From JADKIH01 sp031427625 (GTDB lineage Bacteria; Bacteroidota; Bacteroidia; AKYH767-A; 2013-40CM-41-45): 64,000 nt of DNA. Under the pieces are notes generated by a model. It worked only from the letters and a program-made list of their open reading frames with translations. It was not told where the DNA came from and did not search any database. Each line of letters starts with the position of its first letter. Position 1 is the stretch's first letter. The position numbers and the translations under genes are program-made. The DNA lies in NCBI GenBank assembly GCA_031427625.1, contig JANPNV010000111.1, forward strand, positions 74,012 through 138,011, written 5' to 3'. Shown piece by piece: positions 55,738-63,939 of this stretch.

Positions 55738-56442
55738 ATGAAAAAAACAACTACAACTCTTTTATTTATTCTATTAATCACATATTATTCCTTTTCACAA
55801 GACAAGGGATACGTAGCAATTTCATTAGGGCCAAGTATTCCTATCGGAGATTTTGCAAGTACGAATCTCAATAATTCATCTTCAGGTCTTGCTAAGACGG
55901 GTGCAATATTTGACATTACATTTGCCTATAAACTTGGGACTAATATGGGCTTAACAGCTATGTTGAGAGGACAATCAAATCCAGTCGACAATCAATCGCT
56001 TTTGGATCAACTTAACAGAGAATATCCGACAATTAGCTGGAGGGTTGATAGCAAAAATTGGGGTATAGGAGGGTTTATGTTCGGAGGTTACGGCTCATTT
56101 CCTATTGCAACGGGAAAAACAAGTTTTGAAGGGAGAGCAATGATTGGATTTCTTAGTGCCTCATCACCGGATCTTACTCTATCAGGAACACAGAATGGAA
56201 TTTCGGCTTGGGCAAAATTGAATAGTACCACAAGCACATCATTTGCTTACTTAATTGGTGCTGGTTTCAAATTCAATGTCGGAGCAAAAATTTGTCTGCT
56301 AACAAACCTTGATTTCATGGGTTCTTCGGCTGAATTCAAAAATGCAAGAACCACTAACAGTGCAGGAACATTCAGTGAAGAAACAATAACACAAAAATTC
56401 GGGACGATAAATTTTGGAATTGGAATTGGTTTGAGGTTGTAG
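55738..56442 (+). CDS. Outer-membrane beta-barrel protein
   Basis: The 234-residue protein has a signal peptide (to about FSQ, residue 21) and alternating amphipathic strands. The first strand is YVAISLGPSIPIGDFAS (about 25-41) and the last is FGTINFGIGIGLRL at the C-terminus, ending in a barrel-type aromatic/hydrophobic pattern. It is a small porin-like or OmpW/OmpA-barrel-like protein of unknown cargo. The short gap after the preceding membrane protein suggests shared transcription. Confidence 0.75.
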   Translation: MKKTTTTLLFILLITYYSFSQDKGYVAISLGPSIPIGDFASTNLNNSSSGLAKTGAIFDITFAYKLGTNMGLTAMLRGQSNPVDNQSLLDQLNREYPTISWRVDSKNWGIGGFMFGGYGSFPIATGKTSFEGRAMIGFLSASSPDLTLSGTQNGISAWAKLNSTTSTSFAYLIGAGFKFNVGAKICLLTNLDFMGSSAEFKNARTTNSAGTFSEETITQKFGTINFGIGIGLRL

Positions 56443-56524
56443 TATATCTGATGAATTAAGAATAGTGGTTAACTTCTGAAAGTTCAAAAGACAATAAAAA
56501 AATGAAAACTAAAATATCTATGAT

Positions 56525-56806
56525 ATGAATCAATTCACAACATCCAGACTTACTACAGGTAACAGAGTATTCCCATCGAAAATTATTATTGACGAACTTG
56601 GTGTCACATTAAAAGATCCGGGGTTATTTAGCGGCAGGGAAAAGACAATACCTTTCAGTAAAATATCTTCTGTTGATATTGATTGCCCGTTTGTTGGTTA
56701 TTCTACAATTATTATTGAGACAACCGGAGAAGGTCAGATTCGGCTTCATGGGTTTAAAAAGCATGATGTAAAAAAAATGAAAGAGCTAATATTAATGAGA
56801 ATTTAA
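56525..56806 (+). CDS. Small PH-domain protein
   Basis: The 93-residue protein resembles a bacterial PH domain: NRVFPSKIIIDELGVTLKD (about 13-31), GREKTIPFSKISSVDIDCPF (about 37-56), and STIIIETTGEGQIRLHGFKKHD (about 60-81). No membrane segment or signal peptide is seen. It may bind lipids or protein partners. The function is unknown. Confidence 0.7.
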   Translation: MNQFTTSRLTTGNRVFPSKIIIDELGVTLKDPGLFSGREKTIPFSKISSVDIDCPFVGYSTIIIETTGEGQIRLHGFKKHDVKKMKELILMRI

Positions 56807-56836
56807 TTACTTCGAATAACTTCATAAAACATAATC

Positions 56837-57361
56837 TTGGAAGACATAAATATAGATACCGATAGACTACTCATCCGAAATTTAAATTTATCAGATGTGG
56901 ATGATTTTTATGTTTATCGGTCTAACCCTGAAATTGCAATATATCAAGGATTTGAAGTGATGACAAAAGAGCAATCGGAAGTATTTATTAAAACACAGCT
57001 CGATAAGGAATTTGGAAAGGCCGGGAAATGGGTTCAATATGGGATTGAGAATAAATTAACTAAGAAAATAATTGGCGATTGTGCTATCAGGCTCAGTAAA
57101 GACGATGAAACAATAGCTGAGATAGGTGTAACGATTTCTCATCTCGAACAGAAAAAGGGTTATGCAAAGGAGGTCATAGCTGGTATATTGGAGTTTTTAT
57201 TTATAAAAAAAAACATTCGCAGAGTTATTGAAATAGTCGACGAGCAAAACATTGCCTCAATAAATCTTTTTAAAAGTTTGGGATTCAGACTGGAAGGTCA
57301 TTTCATAGAAAATGTTTTTTTAAGGAGAAATGGGGTAATGAGTTTCAGTATGCATTGCTAA
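56837..57361 (+). CDS. GNAT acetyltransferase (RimL-like)
   Basis: The 174-residue protein starts at TTG (MEDINIDTDRLLIRNLNLSD). It has the RimL-type pattern of TDRLLIRNL at residues 8-16, the CoA-binding loop LEQKKGYAKEVIAG (about 104-117) and NIASINLFKSLGFRLEGHF (about 141-159). The substrate is unknown. It may acetylate ribosomal proteins or detoxify small molecules. Confidence 0.8.
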   Translation: MEDINIDTDRLLIRNLNLSDVDDFYVYRSNPEIAIYQGFEVMTKEQSEVFIKTQLDKEFGKAGKWVQYGIENKLTKKIIGDCAIRLSKDDETIAEIGVTISHLEQKKGYAKEVIAGILEFLFIKKNIRRVIEIVDEQNIASINLFKSLGFRLEGHFIENVFLRRNGVMSFSMHC

Positions 57362-57528
57362 AACGAGAATGGGAAATGAAAGGATTTTAAATTTTAAGCA
57401 TAAATTTTTATTTATCTAAATCAGATAATTAAACCTATTTTAATGAGTTACTTCATTTTTGTTAGAATTAATTAATTTAAAAAAAAATCGATGATAATGC
57501 CTACCTTGAAGGAATAATAAAAATACTT

Positions 57529-57843
57529 ATGATAATTCAATTTAATACGGACAACAATGTTTCCGGAAATGATAAACACAGCGCTCCTTTAGTCGCTTTA
57601 ATCAATGATGAACTTAACAGATTTAGTGATCAAATTACTCGGGTAGAGGTTCACCTTTCTGACGTAAATGGGGACAAAGTCGGACAAGATGACAAACAAT
57701 GTATGCTTGAGGCAAGACTAGGCGGACTTAAACCTATAGCTGTAACACACAATGCAAATTCTCATGAAGAAGCAGTTGGTGGAGCGCTTGAAAAAATGAA
57801 AACATCACTTGACAGAGTTTTGGGTAAATTAAGAAAACATTAA
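57529..57843 (+). CDS. HPF/RaiA-family ribosome-associated protein
   Basis: The 104-residue protein has one HPF/RaiA fold. A beta strand with MIIQFNTD begins it, followed by ITRVEVHLSDVNGDKVGQDDKQCMLEARLGGLKPIAV (about 36-72) and a final helix HEEAVGGALEKMKTSLDRVLGKLRK. It lacks the long C-terminal dimerisation domain. Small members of this family can hibernate ribosomes or act in stress. Whether this protein does so is not known. Confidence 0.75.
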   Translation: MIIQFNTDNNVSGNDKHSAPLVALINDELNRFSDQITRVEVHLSDVNGDKVGQDDKQCMLEARLGGLKPIAVTHNANSHEEAVGGALEKMKTSLDRVLGKLRKH

Positions 57844-58001
57844 TATTATTCAGATAAATTCAACTGGATTTATTCTTATTTATTTATTAAGTGATTGAAT
57901 TTACTTATTGAAAAGGAAAAAGTAAAGCCATGCAGGTATTAAATTTTTATTTGTATTATTCATAGATAGAATATAGGCGATCAGCAAAAAATAATGATTG
58001 C

Positions 58002-60521
58002 ATGAAACACACTTATAAGATACATGGAATGAGTTGCAATGGTTGTGTAACTCATGTACATGAAGCCTTGAGTATGGTAGAAGGTGTCAATAGTGTTATC
58101 GTCAACTTGCCAAAAGGAGAGGCCGTGATTGAAATGAAATCACACATTCCATTAGAGAAATTACAGAATACTTTAAAAAATAGTGGCGGGAATTATACAA
58201 TTTCACTGCCAGAAAAGGAGATGCATAAGGATGGTCAAAATATGCATTCGTCTGCAAAAAAAATTCAGTCAAAAGACAAACAAAATAGCTCCGGAGTATT
58301 TTACTGTCCCATGCATTGTGAAGGCGATAAGACCTATGACAAACGGGGTAATTGTCCTGTTTGTGGAATGGATTTGGTTGAACAACCATCCTCAAAAAAA
58401 TCGCAGCAATACACATGTCCAATGCATCCGGAGATTATCCGAGATCAACTGGGTTCATGTCCTATTTGCGGCATGGACCTTATTCCTATAGTTACAAATG
58501 TGGAGCAGGAAGATGAAACCTATAAGAAGTTATTAAAAAAATTTAAGATTGCTGTAATTTTTACATTTCCCATTTTCATCATTACCATGATGGAAATGAT
58601 ACACAATAATCCGCTTTTCAAAATCATGGGACTGAAGTCATGGAACATTGTACAAATGGCGCTCAGCATTCCTGTCGTTTTTTATGCTACATGGATGTTC
58701 TTTGAGCGCGCCTGGCGATCCATTGAAACCTGGAATTTAAACATGTTTACTCTCATAGGAATTGGTTCCGGAGTAGCTTGGCTTTTCAGTATCGTTGCAC
58801 TTTTTTTTCCTGATGTTTTTCCGGATCAGTTTAAAACAGATCATGGTACTGTGTATGTGTATTTTGAAGCTGCTACAGTTATTTTAACTCTTGTGTTGCT
58901 CGGACAACTATTAGAAGCTCGGGCGCATGGACGTACAAATAGTGCCATTAAAGAATTATTAAAACTTGCACCGAATAATGCGACTAAAATAGTTGATGGA
59001 AAAGAGTTAGTTGTAGCAATAGATGCCATTCAAAAGGGTGATTTATTGAGAGTAAAACCGGGCGAGAAAATACCTGTTGATGGTAGTATTCAAGAGGGTG
59101 AAGCAATAATTGATGAGTCTATGATCTCAGGAGAACCGATTCCCGTGGAGAAGAAAAAAGGAGATAACATAATTTCAGGTACTATCAACGGAAATAAGAC
59201 ATTCGTGATGGTCGCTGAAAAAGTAGGCGAGGAAACCCTGCTTGCAAGAATTATTGAAATGGTGAATACTGCCAGTCGATCCAAAGCTCCGATTCAAAAT
59301 TTAGCTGATAAGATATCTGGATATTTTGTTCCTATAGTTGTGGTAATTTCTGTCATAACATTTATTATTTGGGCAATCTTCGGACCTGAGCCATCCTATG
59401 TCTATGCATTTGTGAATGCAATTGCAGTGTTAATAATTGCCTGTCCTTGTGCACTAGGTCTGGCCACACCAATGTCAGTTATGGTTGGTGTGGGTAAAGG
59501 GGCGCAATCAGGAGTGCTTATTAAAAATGCCGTTGCTCTTGAAAAAATGAATCATATAGCGATTGTTATCATTGATAAGACAGGCACTGTTACAGAAGGA
59601 AAACCATCCGTGGAAAAAGTAATTAGTATAAGCGATGATTTTTCGGAGAATGATGTTGTTCAAAAAATAATTTCCTTGAACAGTAGCAGTGAGCATCCAT
59701 TGGCACAGGCAACCATGCGTTATGGAGAAGAAAAAAATATTATTGTTAAACCTGTTTCGGAATTCGAAGCAGTTACTGGAAAGGGTGTGATTGGAAAACT
59801 TGATGGAGTATCGCTTGCTTTGGGGAATATTAAACTAATGGAGCAGGTAAAGGCAACTGTTTCTCCTGAATTAAATAAGTTAGTTACGACCGAACAAAAA
59901 CTTGGCAAAACAGTTTCTTATTTATCAGCGGGAAATAAAGCAATAGGATTTGTAGTAATCTCTGATAAAATAAAGGAGTCAAGCAAAGAAGCAATCAGTA
60001 TTTTACAGAAAGAAGGGCTTCAGGTAATAATGTTTACGGGAGACAATGAGGATACAGCCAGAGCTGTGAGTGCAACATTGAACCTGGACGGATTCAAAGC
60101 ACAAATGCTTCCTGGGGATAAATTGAATGAAATAATACGCCTTCAGGAAAATGGTAAAAAGGTTGCTATGGCAGGTGATGGGATAAATGATGCACCGGCT
60201 TTATCACAGGCTGACATTGGAATTGCCATGGGAACAGGAACAGATGTAGCCATCGAAAGTGCATCAATCACATTGGTGAAAGGCGATCTGAATGGTATTG
60301 CAAAGGCACGATCGTTAAGTCATAAAGTGATGAGGAATATAAAACAAAATTTGTTCTTCGCACTTGGCTACAATGTTTTAGGAATTCCAATTGCCGCCGG
60401 TGTATTGTATCCGTTTTTCGGAATATTACTTTCGCCGATGATTGCCGCACTTGCCATGAGTTTTAGTTCTGTTTCTGTAATTGCAAATTCATTGCGGCTA
60501 AAAAATGCAAAATTGAAGTAA
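58002..60521 (+). CDS. Heavy-metal P1B-type ATPase with HMA and two CPMH metal-binding domains
   Basis: The 839-residue protein has an N-terminal HMA domain with GMSCNGC (about 8-14). Two YHS-like heavy-metal binding domains follow, with CPMHCEGDKTYDKRGNCPVCGMD (about 102-124) and CPMHPEIIRDQLGSCPICGMD (about 139-159). The ATPase core has TGE-type SGEPIPVE, the CPC site in IIACPCALGLATP, the phosphorylation site DKTGTVTEG and GDGINDAPA. CPC indicates copper export. It differs from the ATPase at 4.5 kb in its extra N-terminal domains. The promoter upstream is not clear. Confidence 0.93.
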   Translation: MKHTYKIHGMSCNGCVTHVHEALSMVEGVNSVIVNLPKGEAVIEMKSHIPLEKLQNTLKNSGGNYTISLPEKEMHKDGQNMHSSAKKIQSKDKQNSSGVFYCPMHCEGDKTYDKRGNCPVCGMDLVEQPSSKKSQQYTCPMHPEIIRDQLGSCPICGMDLIPIVTNVEQEDETYKKLLKKFKIAVIFTFPIFIITMMEMIHNNPLFKIMGLKSWNIVQMALSIPVVFYATWMFFERAWRSIETWNLNMFTLIGIGSGVAWLFSIVALFFPDVFPDQFKTDHGTVYVYFEAATVILTLVLLGQLLEARAHGRTNSAIKELLKLAPNNATKIVDGKELVVAIDAIQKGDLLRVKPGEKIPVDGSIQEGEAIIDESMISGEPIPVEKKKGDNIISGTINGNKTFVMVAEKVGEETLLARIIEMVNTASRSKAPIQNLADKISGYFVPIVVVISVITFIIWAIFGPEPSYVYAFVNAIAVLIIACPCALGLATPMSVMVGVGKGAQSGVLIKNAVALEKMNHIAIVIIDKTGTVTEGKPSVEKVISISDDFSENDVVQKIISLNSSSEHPLAQATMRYGEEKNIIVKPVSEFEAVTGKGVIGKLDGVSLALGNIKLMEQVKATVSPELNKLVTTEQKLGKTVSYLSAGNKAIGFVVISDKIKESSKEAISILQKEGLQVIMFTGDNEDTARAVSATLNLDGFKAQMLPGDKLNEIIRLQENGKKVAMAGDGINDAPALSQADIGIAMGTGTDVAIESASITLVKGDLNGIAKARSLSHKVMRNIKQNLFFALGYNVLGIPIAAGVLYPFFGILLSPMIAALAMSFSSVSVIANSLRLKNAKLK

Positions 60522-60591
60522 TAGTTAATTATAATTTAAAAGCGAAGGAGTAAACTATTCAGAATAATTTGTAAGAAATTTATCGTATTAG

Positions 60592-60623
60592 TTGTGTTTT
60601 GTAACGGAATTATTTTATATTTG
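60592..60623 (+). promoter_or_regulatory. Promoter of the phhA leader transcript
   Basis: TTG (60592-60594), a 21-base spacer and TATATTTG (60616-60623) match the Bacteroidota promoter. The leader ORF starts at 60632, 8 bases after the -7 element, so the leader transcript is probably near-leaderless. Confidence 0.7.
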
Positions 60624-60631
60624 TTATCGAA

Positions 60632-60691
60632 ATGAAGAATACTAATCAAGTAGCAAGATATTATTATCCCGATTCCAGCCGGAATTGGTAA
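60632..60691 (+). CDS. phhA leader peptide (19 residues, Tyr-rich)
   Basis: ATG at 60632 opens a 19-codon ORF ending in TAA at 60689-60691. It translates to MKNTNQVARYYYPDSSRNW. Three Tyr codons in a row (TATTATTAT, 60659-60667) lie near the middle and a Trp codon is last. The ORF lies just downstream of a promoter. A terminator hairpin (60723-60754) follows, and then the phhA gene, whose enzyme makes tyrosine. This arrangement is that of an attenuation leader: ribosome stalling at the Tyr codons when charged tRNA-Tyr is scarce would favour antitermination. The coding status and regulation are inferred, not shown. The ORF is too short for a statistical test. Confidence 0.7.
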   Translation: MKNTNQVARYYYPDSSRNW

Positions 60692-60722
60692 ATAGATTAT
60701 ACACAAAAATTATTAATCAAAG

Positions 60723-60754
60723 AGCCCGGTTCCAATTATCAACCGGGCTTTTTT
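60723..60754 (+). terminator. Leader terminator/attenuator upstream of phhA
   Basis: A 9-bp stem AGCCCGGTT/AACCGGGCT with a 9-base loop (CCAATTATC) is followed by T6. It ends 29 bases before the phhA start, so it lies in the 5' leader and not behind a gene. Bases CCAATT in the loop (60732-60737) are complementary to AATTGG at 60683-60688 in the leader ORF. Confidence 0.8.
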
Positions 60755-60783
60755 ATGCTAAATTTATAATCAATCAGAAGGAA

Positions 60784-61497
60784 ATGGAACAGATTATCAG
60801 TAACTACACGGAAACAGATCAATGGGTATGGAACACATTGTTTTCAAGGCAGGTAAAGAACCTCGAAAAATTCGGAAGCCTTTCATATCTCAATTGTCTT
60901 ACTGGAATGAATGATGTTTTAAATGATAGCAGCATACCTGATTTCTCCAAAGTCAGCAGATGGTTCCAGTCAAATACAGGATGGCAAATTGAAGTCGTTC
61001 CCGGATTAATTCCAGTAGAAGATTTTTTTCAATTACTGTCGCAAAAGAAATTTTGTTCCTCTACATGGTTAAGGAGTCCTGAAAGTCTTGATTATCTTGA
61101 AGAGCCTGATATGTTCCACGACATTTTCGGACATATTCCACTCTTATCTCACCCTGTATTTTCAAAATTTATTTATGAGTTTGGAAAATTAGGAGTTAAA
61201 TACACTGGAAATCCCGAAGCAGTTGAAGCCCTAAGAAGGCTTTACTGGTTCACCATTGAATTTGGATTGATTAAAGAGACTGAACTAAAAGTTTACGGAG
61301 CTGGAATAATTTCATCTTATGGAGAAACGCAAACTTCTGTATCAACTGTGGTTAAGCATAGCGAGTTTGACATTCATGAAATACTTAACAAACCATTCAG
61401 AACTGATGTAATGCAAGAAGAGTATTTTGTAGTAAAGAATTTCGATGATTTATTCAACTCATTAAAAACTTTCGAAGAAATATTTGAAAACAAATAA
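60784..61497 (+). CDS. phhA: Phenylalanine 4-hydroxylase
   Basis: The start at the ATG at 60784 (MEQIISNYTETDQ) gives 237 residues. An upstream in-frame start at 60685 would read through the attenuator and is rejected. The iron ligands are H112 and H117 in FHDIFGHIP and E159 in FTIEFG, as in pterin-dependent aromatic amino acid hydroxylases. The length is normal for the bacterial single-domain enzyme. It hydroxylates phenylalanine to tyrosine with tetrahydropterin and oxygen. No regulatory ACT domain is present. The tyrosine-sensing leader upstream would fit control of tyrosine supply. Confidence 0.95.
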   Translation: MEQIISNYTETDQWVWNTLFSRQVKNLEKFGSLSYLNCLTGMNDVLNDSSIPDFSKVSRWFQSNTGWQIEVVPGLIPVEDFFQLLSQKKFCSSTWLRSPESLDYLEEPDMFHDIFGHIPLLSHPVFSKFIYEFGKLGVKYTGNPEAVEALRRLYWFTIEFGLIKETELKVYGAGIISSYGETQTSVSTVVKHSEFDIHEILNKPFRTDVMQEEYFVVKNFDDLFNSLKTFEEIFENK

Positions 61498-61703
61498 AAG
61501 TACATTTACTGACATTTAAATAAATCAACTATTTAAGCTAATTCATAAATGAATGAGTGTTATCGTCAGGGGTGAGCTGATTTTCAATGTATTTTTACGA
61601 TGCATTTTATTTATTGAGTAGTTTATTAATTTTATTTTCTATTTCTAGAAAATGTCATTAATTTTTAATTCTTTTATATAAAGTTCCAAATCATTTTATT
61701 GTA

Positions 61704-62081
61704 ATGAAAAAAATTGGATATTTTCTGATTTTCTTATTTATACTTTCAGATCTTGCTCTTGGTCAGCATTACAAAAAGGACGGAACTCCTGACAGACGTT
61801 ATAAGGAGAATAAAAGCGTTCCTTACCATCATCCATCGGTTTCACCAAGACATACAGTCAGATATAGCAGCGGATACAGCTTTACAAGAGACAGCCATGG
61901 GAAACGAAAAAGAAGTGAGTCAGCCAAGAGAAAATTTATGAAGCAAACCGGTTATCCTAAAGGAAGACATGGTTATGTTATTGATCATAAAGTTCCATTA
62001 AAAAAAGGCGGTTGCGACTGTCCATCTAATATGCAATGGCAAACTATTGATGAGGCCAAAGCAAAGGACAAATGGGAGTAA
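61704..62081 (+). CDS. Secreted HNH-nuclease-like protein
   Basis: The 125-residue protein has a signal peptide (MKKIGYFLIFLFILSDLALG). A basic middle region follows, rich in Arg, His and Ser. The C-terminal segment YVIDHKVPLKKGGCDCPSNMQWQT (about 94-117) matches the HNH core of DH-x-VPL-x-x-GG-x-x-x-x-x-N-x-Q. Two Cys (CDC) sit in the metal region in place of the usual CxxC. Small secreted HNH proteins exist in Bacteroidota and may degrade extracellular DNA. No immunity gene or toxin partner is seen beside it. Confidence 0.75.
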   Translation: MKKIGYFLIFLFILSDLALGQHYKKDGTPDRRYKENKSVPYHHPSVSPRHTVRYSSGYSFTRDSHGKRKRSESAKRKFMKQTGYPKGRHGYVIDHKVPLKKGGCDCPSNMQWQTIDEAKAKDKWE

Positions 62082-62271
62082 ATATTGACTATAATTTTAG
62101 TTTGCTTCAACTGTTAGTCTAGAATGAGTCTGAATACGTTCTCTTGAATTTGACATTATGTTTCTTTTACAACCTATATTAAACTATTAATGTAATTTAG
62201 AGTCGGTCATTCCGTAAATAAATTTTCAGTACACTTAATTTACTTCCTAATCAAGATTATTAATTAAAAGT

Positions 62272-63939
62272 ATGCGATACATTATTCTATCAATAGTTAT
62301 TATTTTTAAAGTTTACGATATAAGTGCTCAGCAAACTGTAGGAATGTTTTTAAAAACTCCAGGATAAATGGATGGTTACGTATTGTTTTCTCCGATAAAT
62401 TCGACCATCACCTATCTTATTGACAAATGTGGTTATTCTATCCATACGTGGACAAGTACTCATCGTCCCGGCCAATCAGTTTATTTTTTATCAGATGGTA
62501 CATTATTAAGACCGGGCAATATGGGAAATACTGTGTTTAATGCTGGTGGAAACGGGGGAGTAGTGGAACAATTTGCTTGGAACAGCACACTCCTTTGGTC
62601 GTATTCAATTTCCTCTGCAGTAGAATGTCAGCATCATGATGTAAAGAAGTTGCCCAATGGTAATATACTTGCCATTGTATGGGAATTAAAAACTGTGTCA
62701 GAAGCGACTTTAGCTGGTCGAAATCCCTCTTTATTAGGAAACTCTTTATGGTCAGAAAAAATTGTCGAGTTGCAACCAGTAGGTTCTAGTTCAGCAAACA
62801 TAGTATGGGAGTGGCAAGTCTGGGATCACCTAATTCAGGAGTATGATTCTACAAAATCTAATTATGGAATAGTTAGCCAACATCCAGAGTTGCTTAATCT
62901 GAATTATTATACCGGATCTGCCACAGCCATTGATTGGCTTCATATTAATTCAATTGATTACAATGCCGCATTGGATCAGATAATCGTCAGCTCTCATAGT
63001 TTTAATGAAGTTTGGATAATCGATCATAGCACTTCAATATTAGAAGCATCCTCTCATAGCGGTGGATTATCGGGAAGGGGTGGTGATTTACTATATCGCT
63101 GGGGAAATCCTATAGCTTATAATCGTGGTACAAATGTAAATAGAATATTGTATGGACAACATAATGCACATTGGATTGAACCAGGTCTTTCCGGAGAAGG
63201 CGACATGATGATTTTCAATAATGGAATTGGACGTCCGGGCGGTAATTATTCTTCTGTAGAAATTATCCATCCACCAATCGATTCTCTTGGAAATTATAAT
63301 CTTCAAACCAATCAATCTTATGCGCCCGATTCAGCTTATTGGGTTTATAAGGCAGTAAACCCGGCAGATTTTTATGGTCAGAACATTTCCGGTGCACAGC
63401 GATTATCAAATGGAAATACAATTATTTGCATTGGCCCCAAAGGTGATTTTTTCGAGATAGACTCAATGAAAAATACAGTATGGCATTATATTAATCCTAT
63501 TATGCAAAGTGGAATTGCAACTCAGGGAATAACTCCGACTATGAATTCAGTTTTTAGGTGTTCACTTTATGAACCTTCATATACAGGATTTAATGGATTT
63601 ACACTTTTGGCAGGTAGTCCTATCGAATTAAATCCATTGCCTTCAAACTGTGATATGCTCAATGAAATTAATTCTGAGGCAATAACAAGCGACCTATCAA
63701 TTACTGCTTCCAACCCATTTTCCGAAAATCTGTGGATCAGCTTTCAAGAGAATTTACCTAAAACTACAATTTCTTTAATGGATATTACCGGACGTACGAT
63801 TCAAGAATGGAATGAAGAAAACTATGTGAAAGGATTAAGTACTAATTTAGTTGTTTCAGCATCGATTCCGGTGGGTATGTTTTTCCTTAAAATAAATACA
63901 AAATCATTTTGTAAGATTTTGAAATTAGTACATCAATAA
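62272..63939 (+). pseudogene. Arylsulfotransferase-like secreted T9SS protein interrupted by an in-frame TAA
   Basis: An ATG at 62272 opens a signal peptide and short lead (MRYIILSIVIIFKVYDISA, then QQTVGMFLKTPG). It is stopped by TAA at 62365-62367. The same reading frame resumes with ATG at 62368 (MDGYVLFSPINSTITYLIDKCG), giving 523 further residues. The second part has ASST-like features: ECQHHDVKKLPNGNILAIVWE (near 88-108), DWLHINSIDYN, GQHNAHWIEPG and AQRLSNGNTIICIGPKGDFFE (near 347-367). A T9SS sorting domain closes it (SDLSITASNPFSENLWISF to LKLVHQ). Together the two pieces are a normal single protein. The stop makes it a probable pseudogene, unless it is a sequencing error or is read through. 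Confidence 0.72.

Noticed and set aside
60685..60783. 33-residue N-terminal extension of phhA (MVNRLYTKIINQ...)
   Set aside because: It would translate through the leader terminator hairpin, lacks similarity to PhhA, and the ATG at 60784 gives the normal length.
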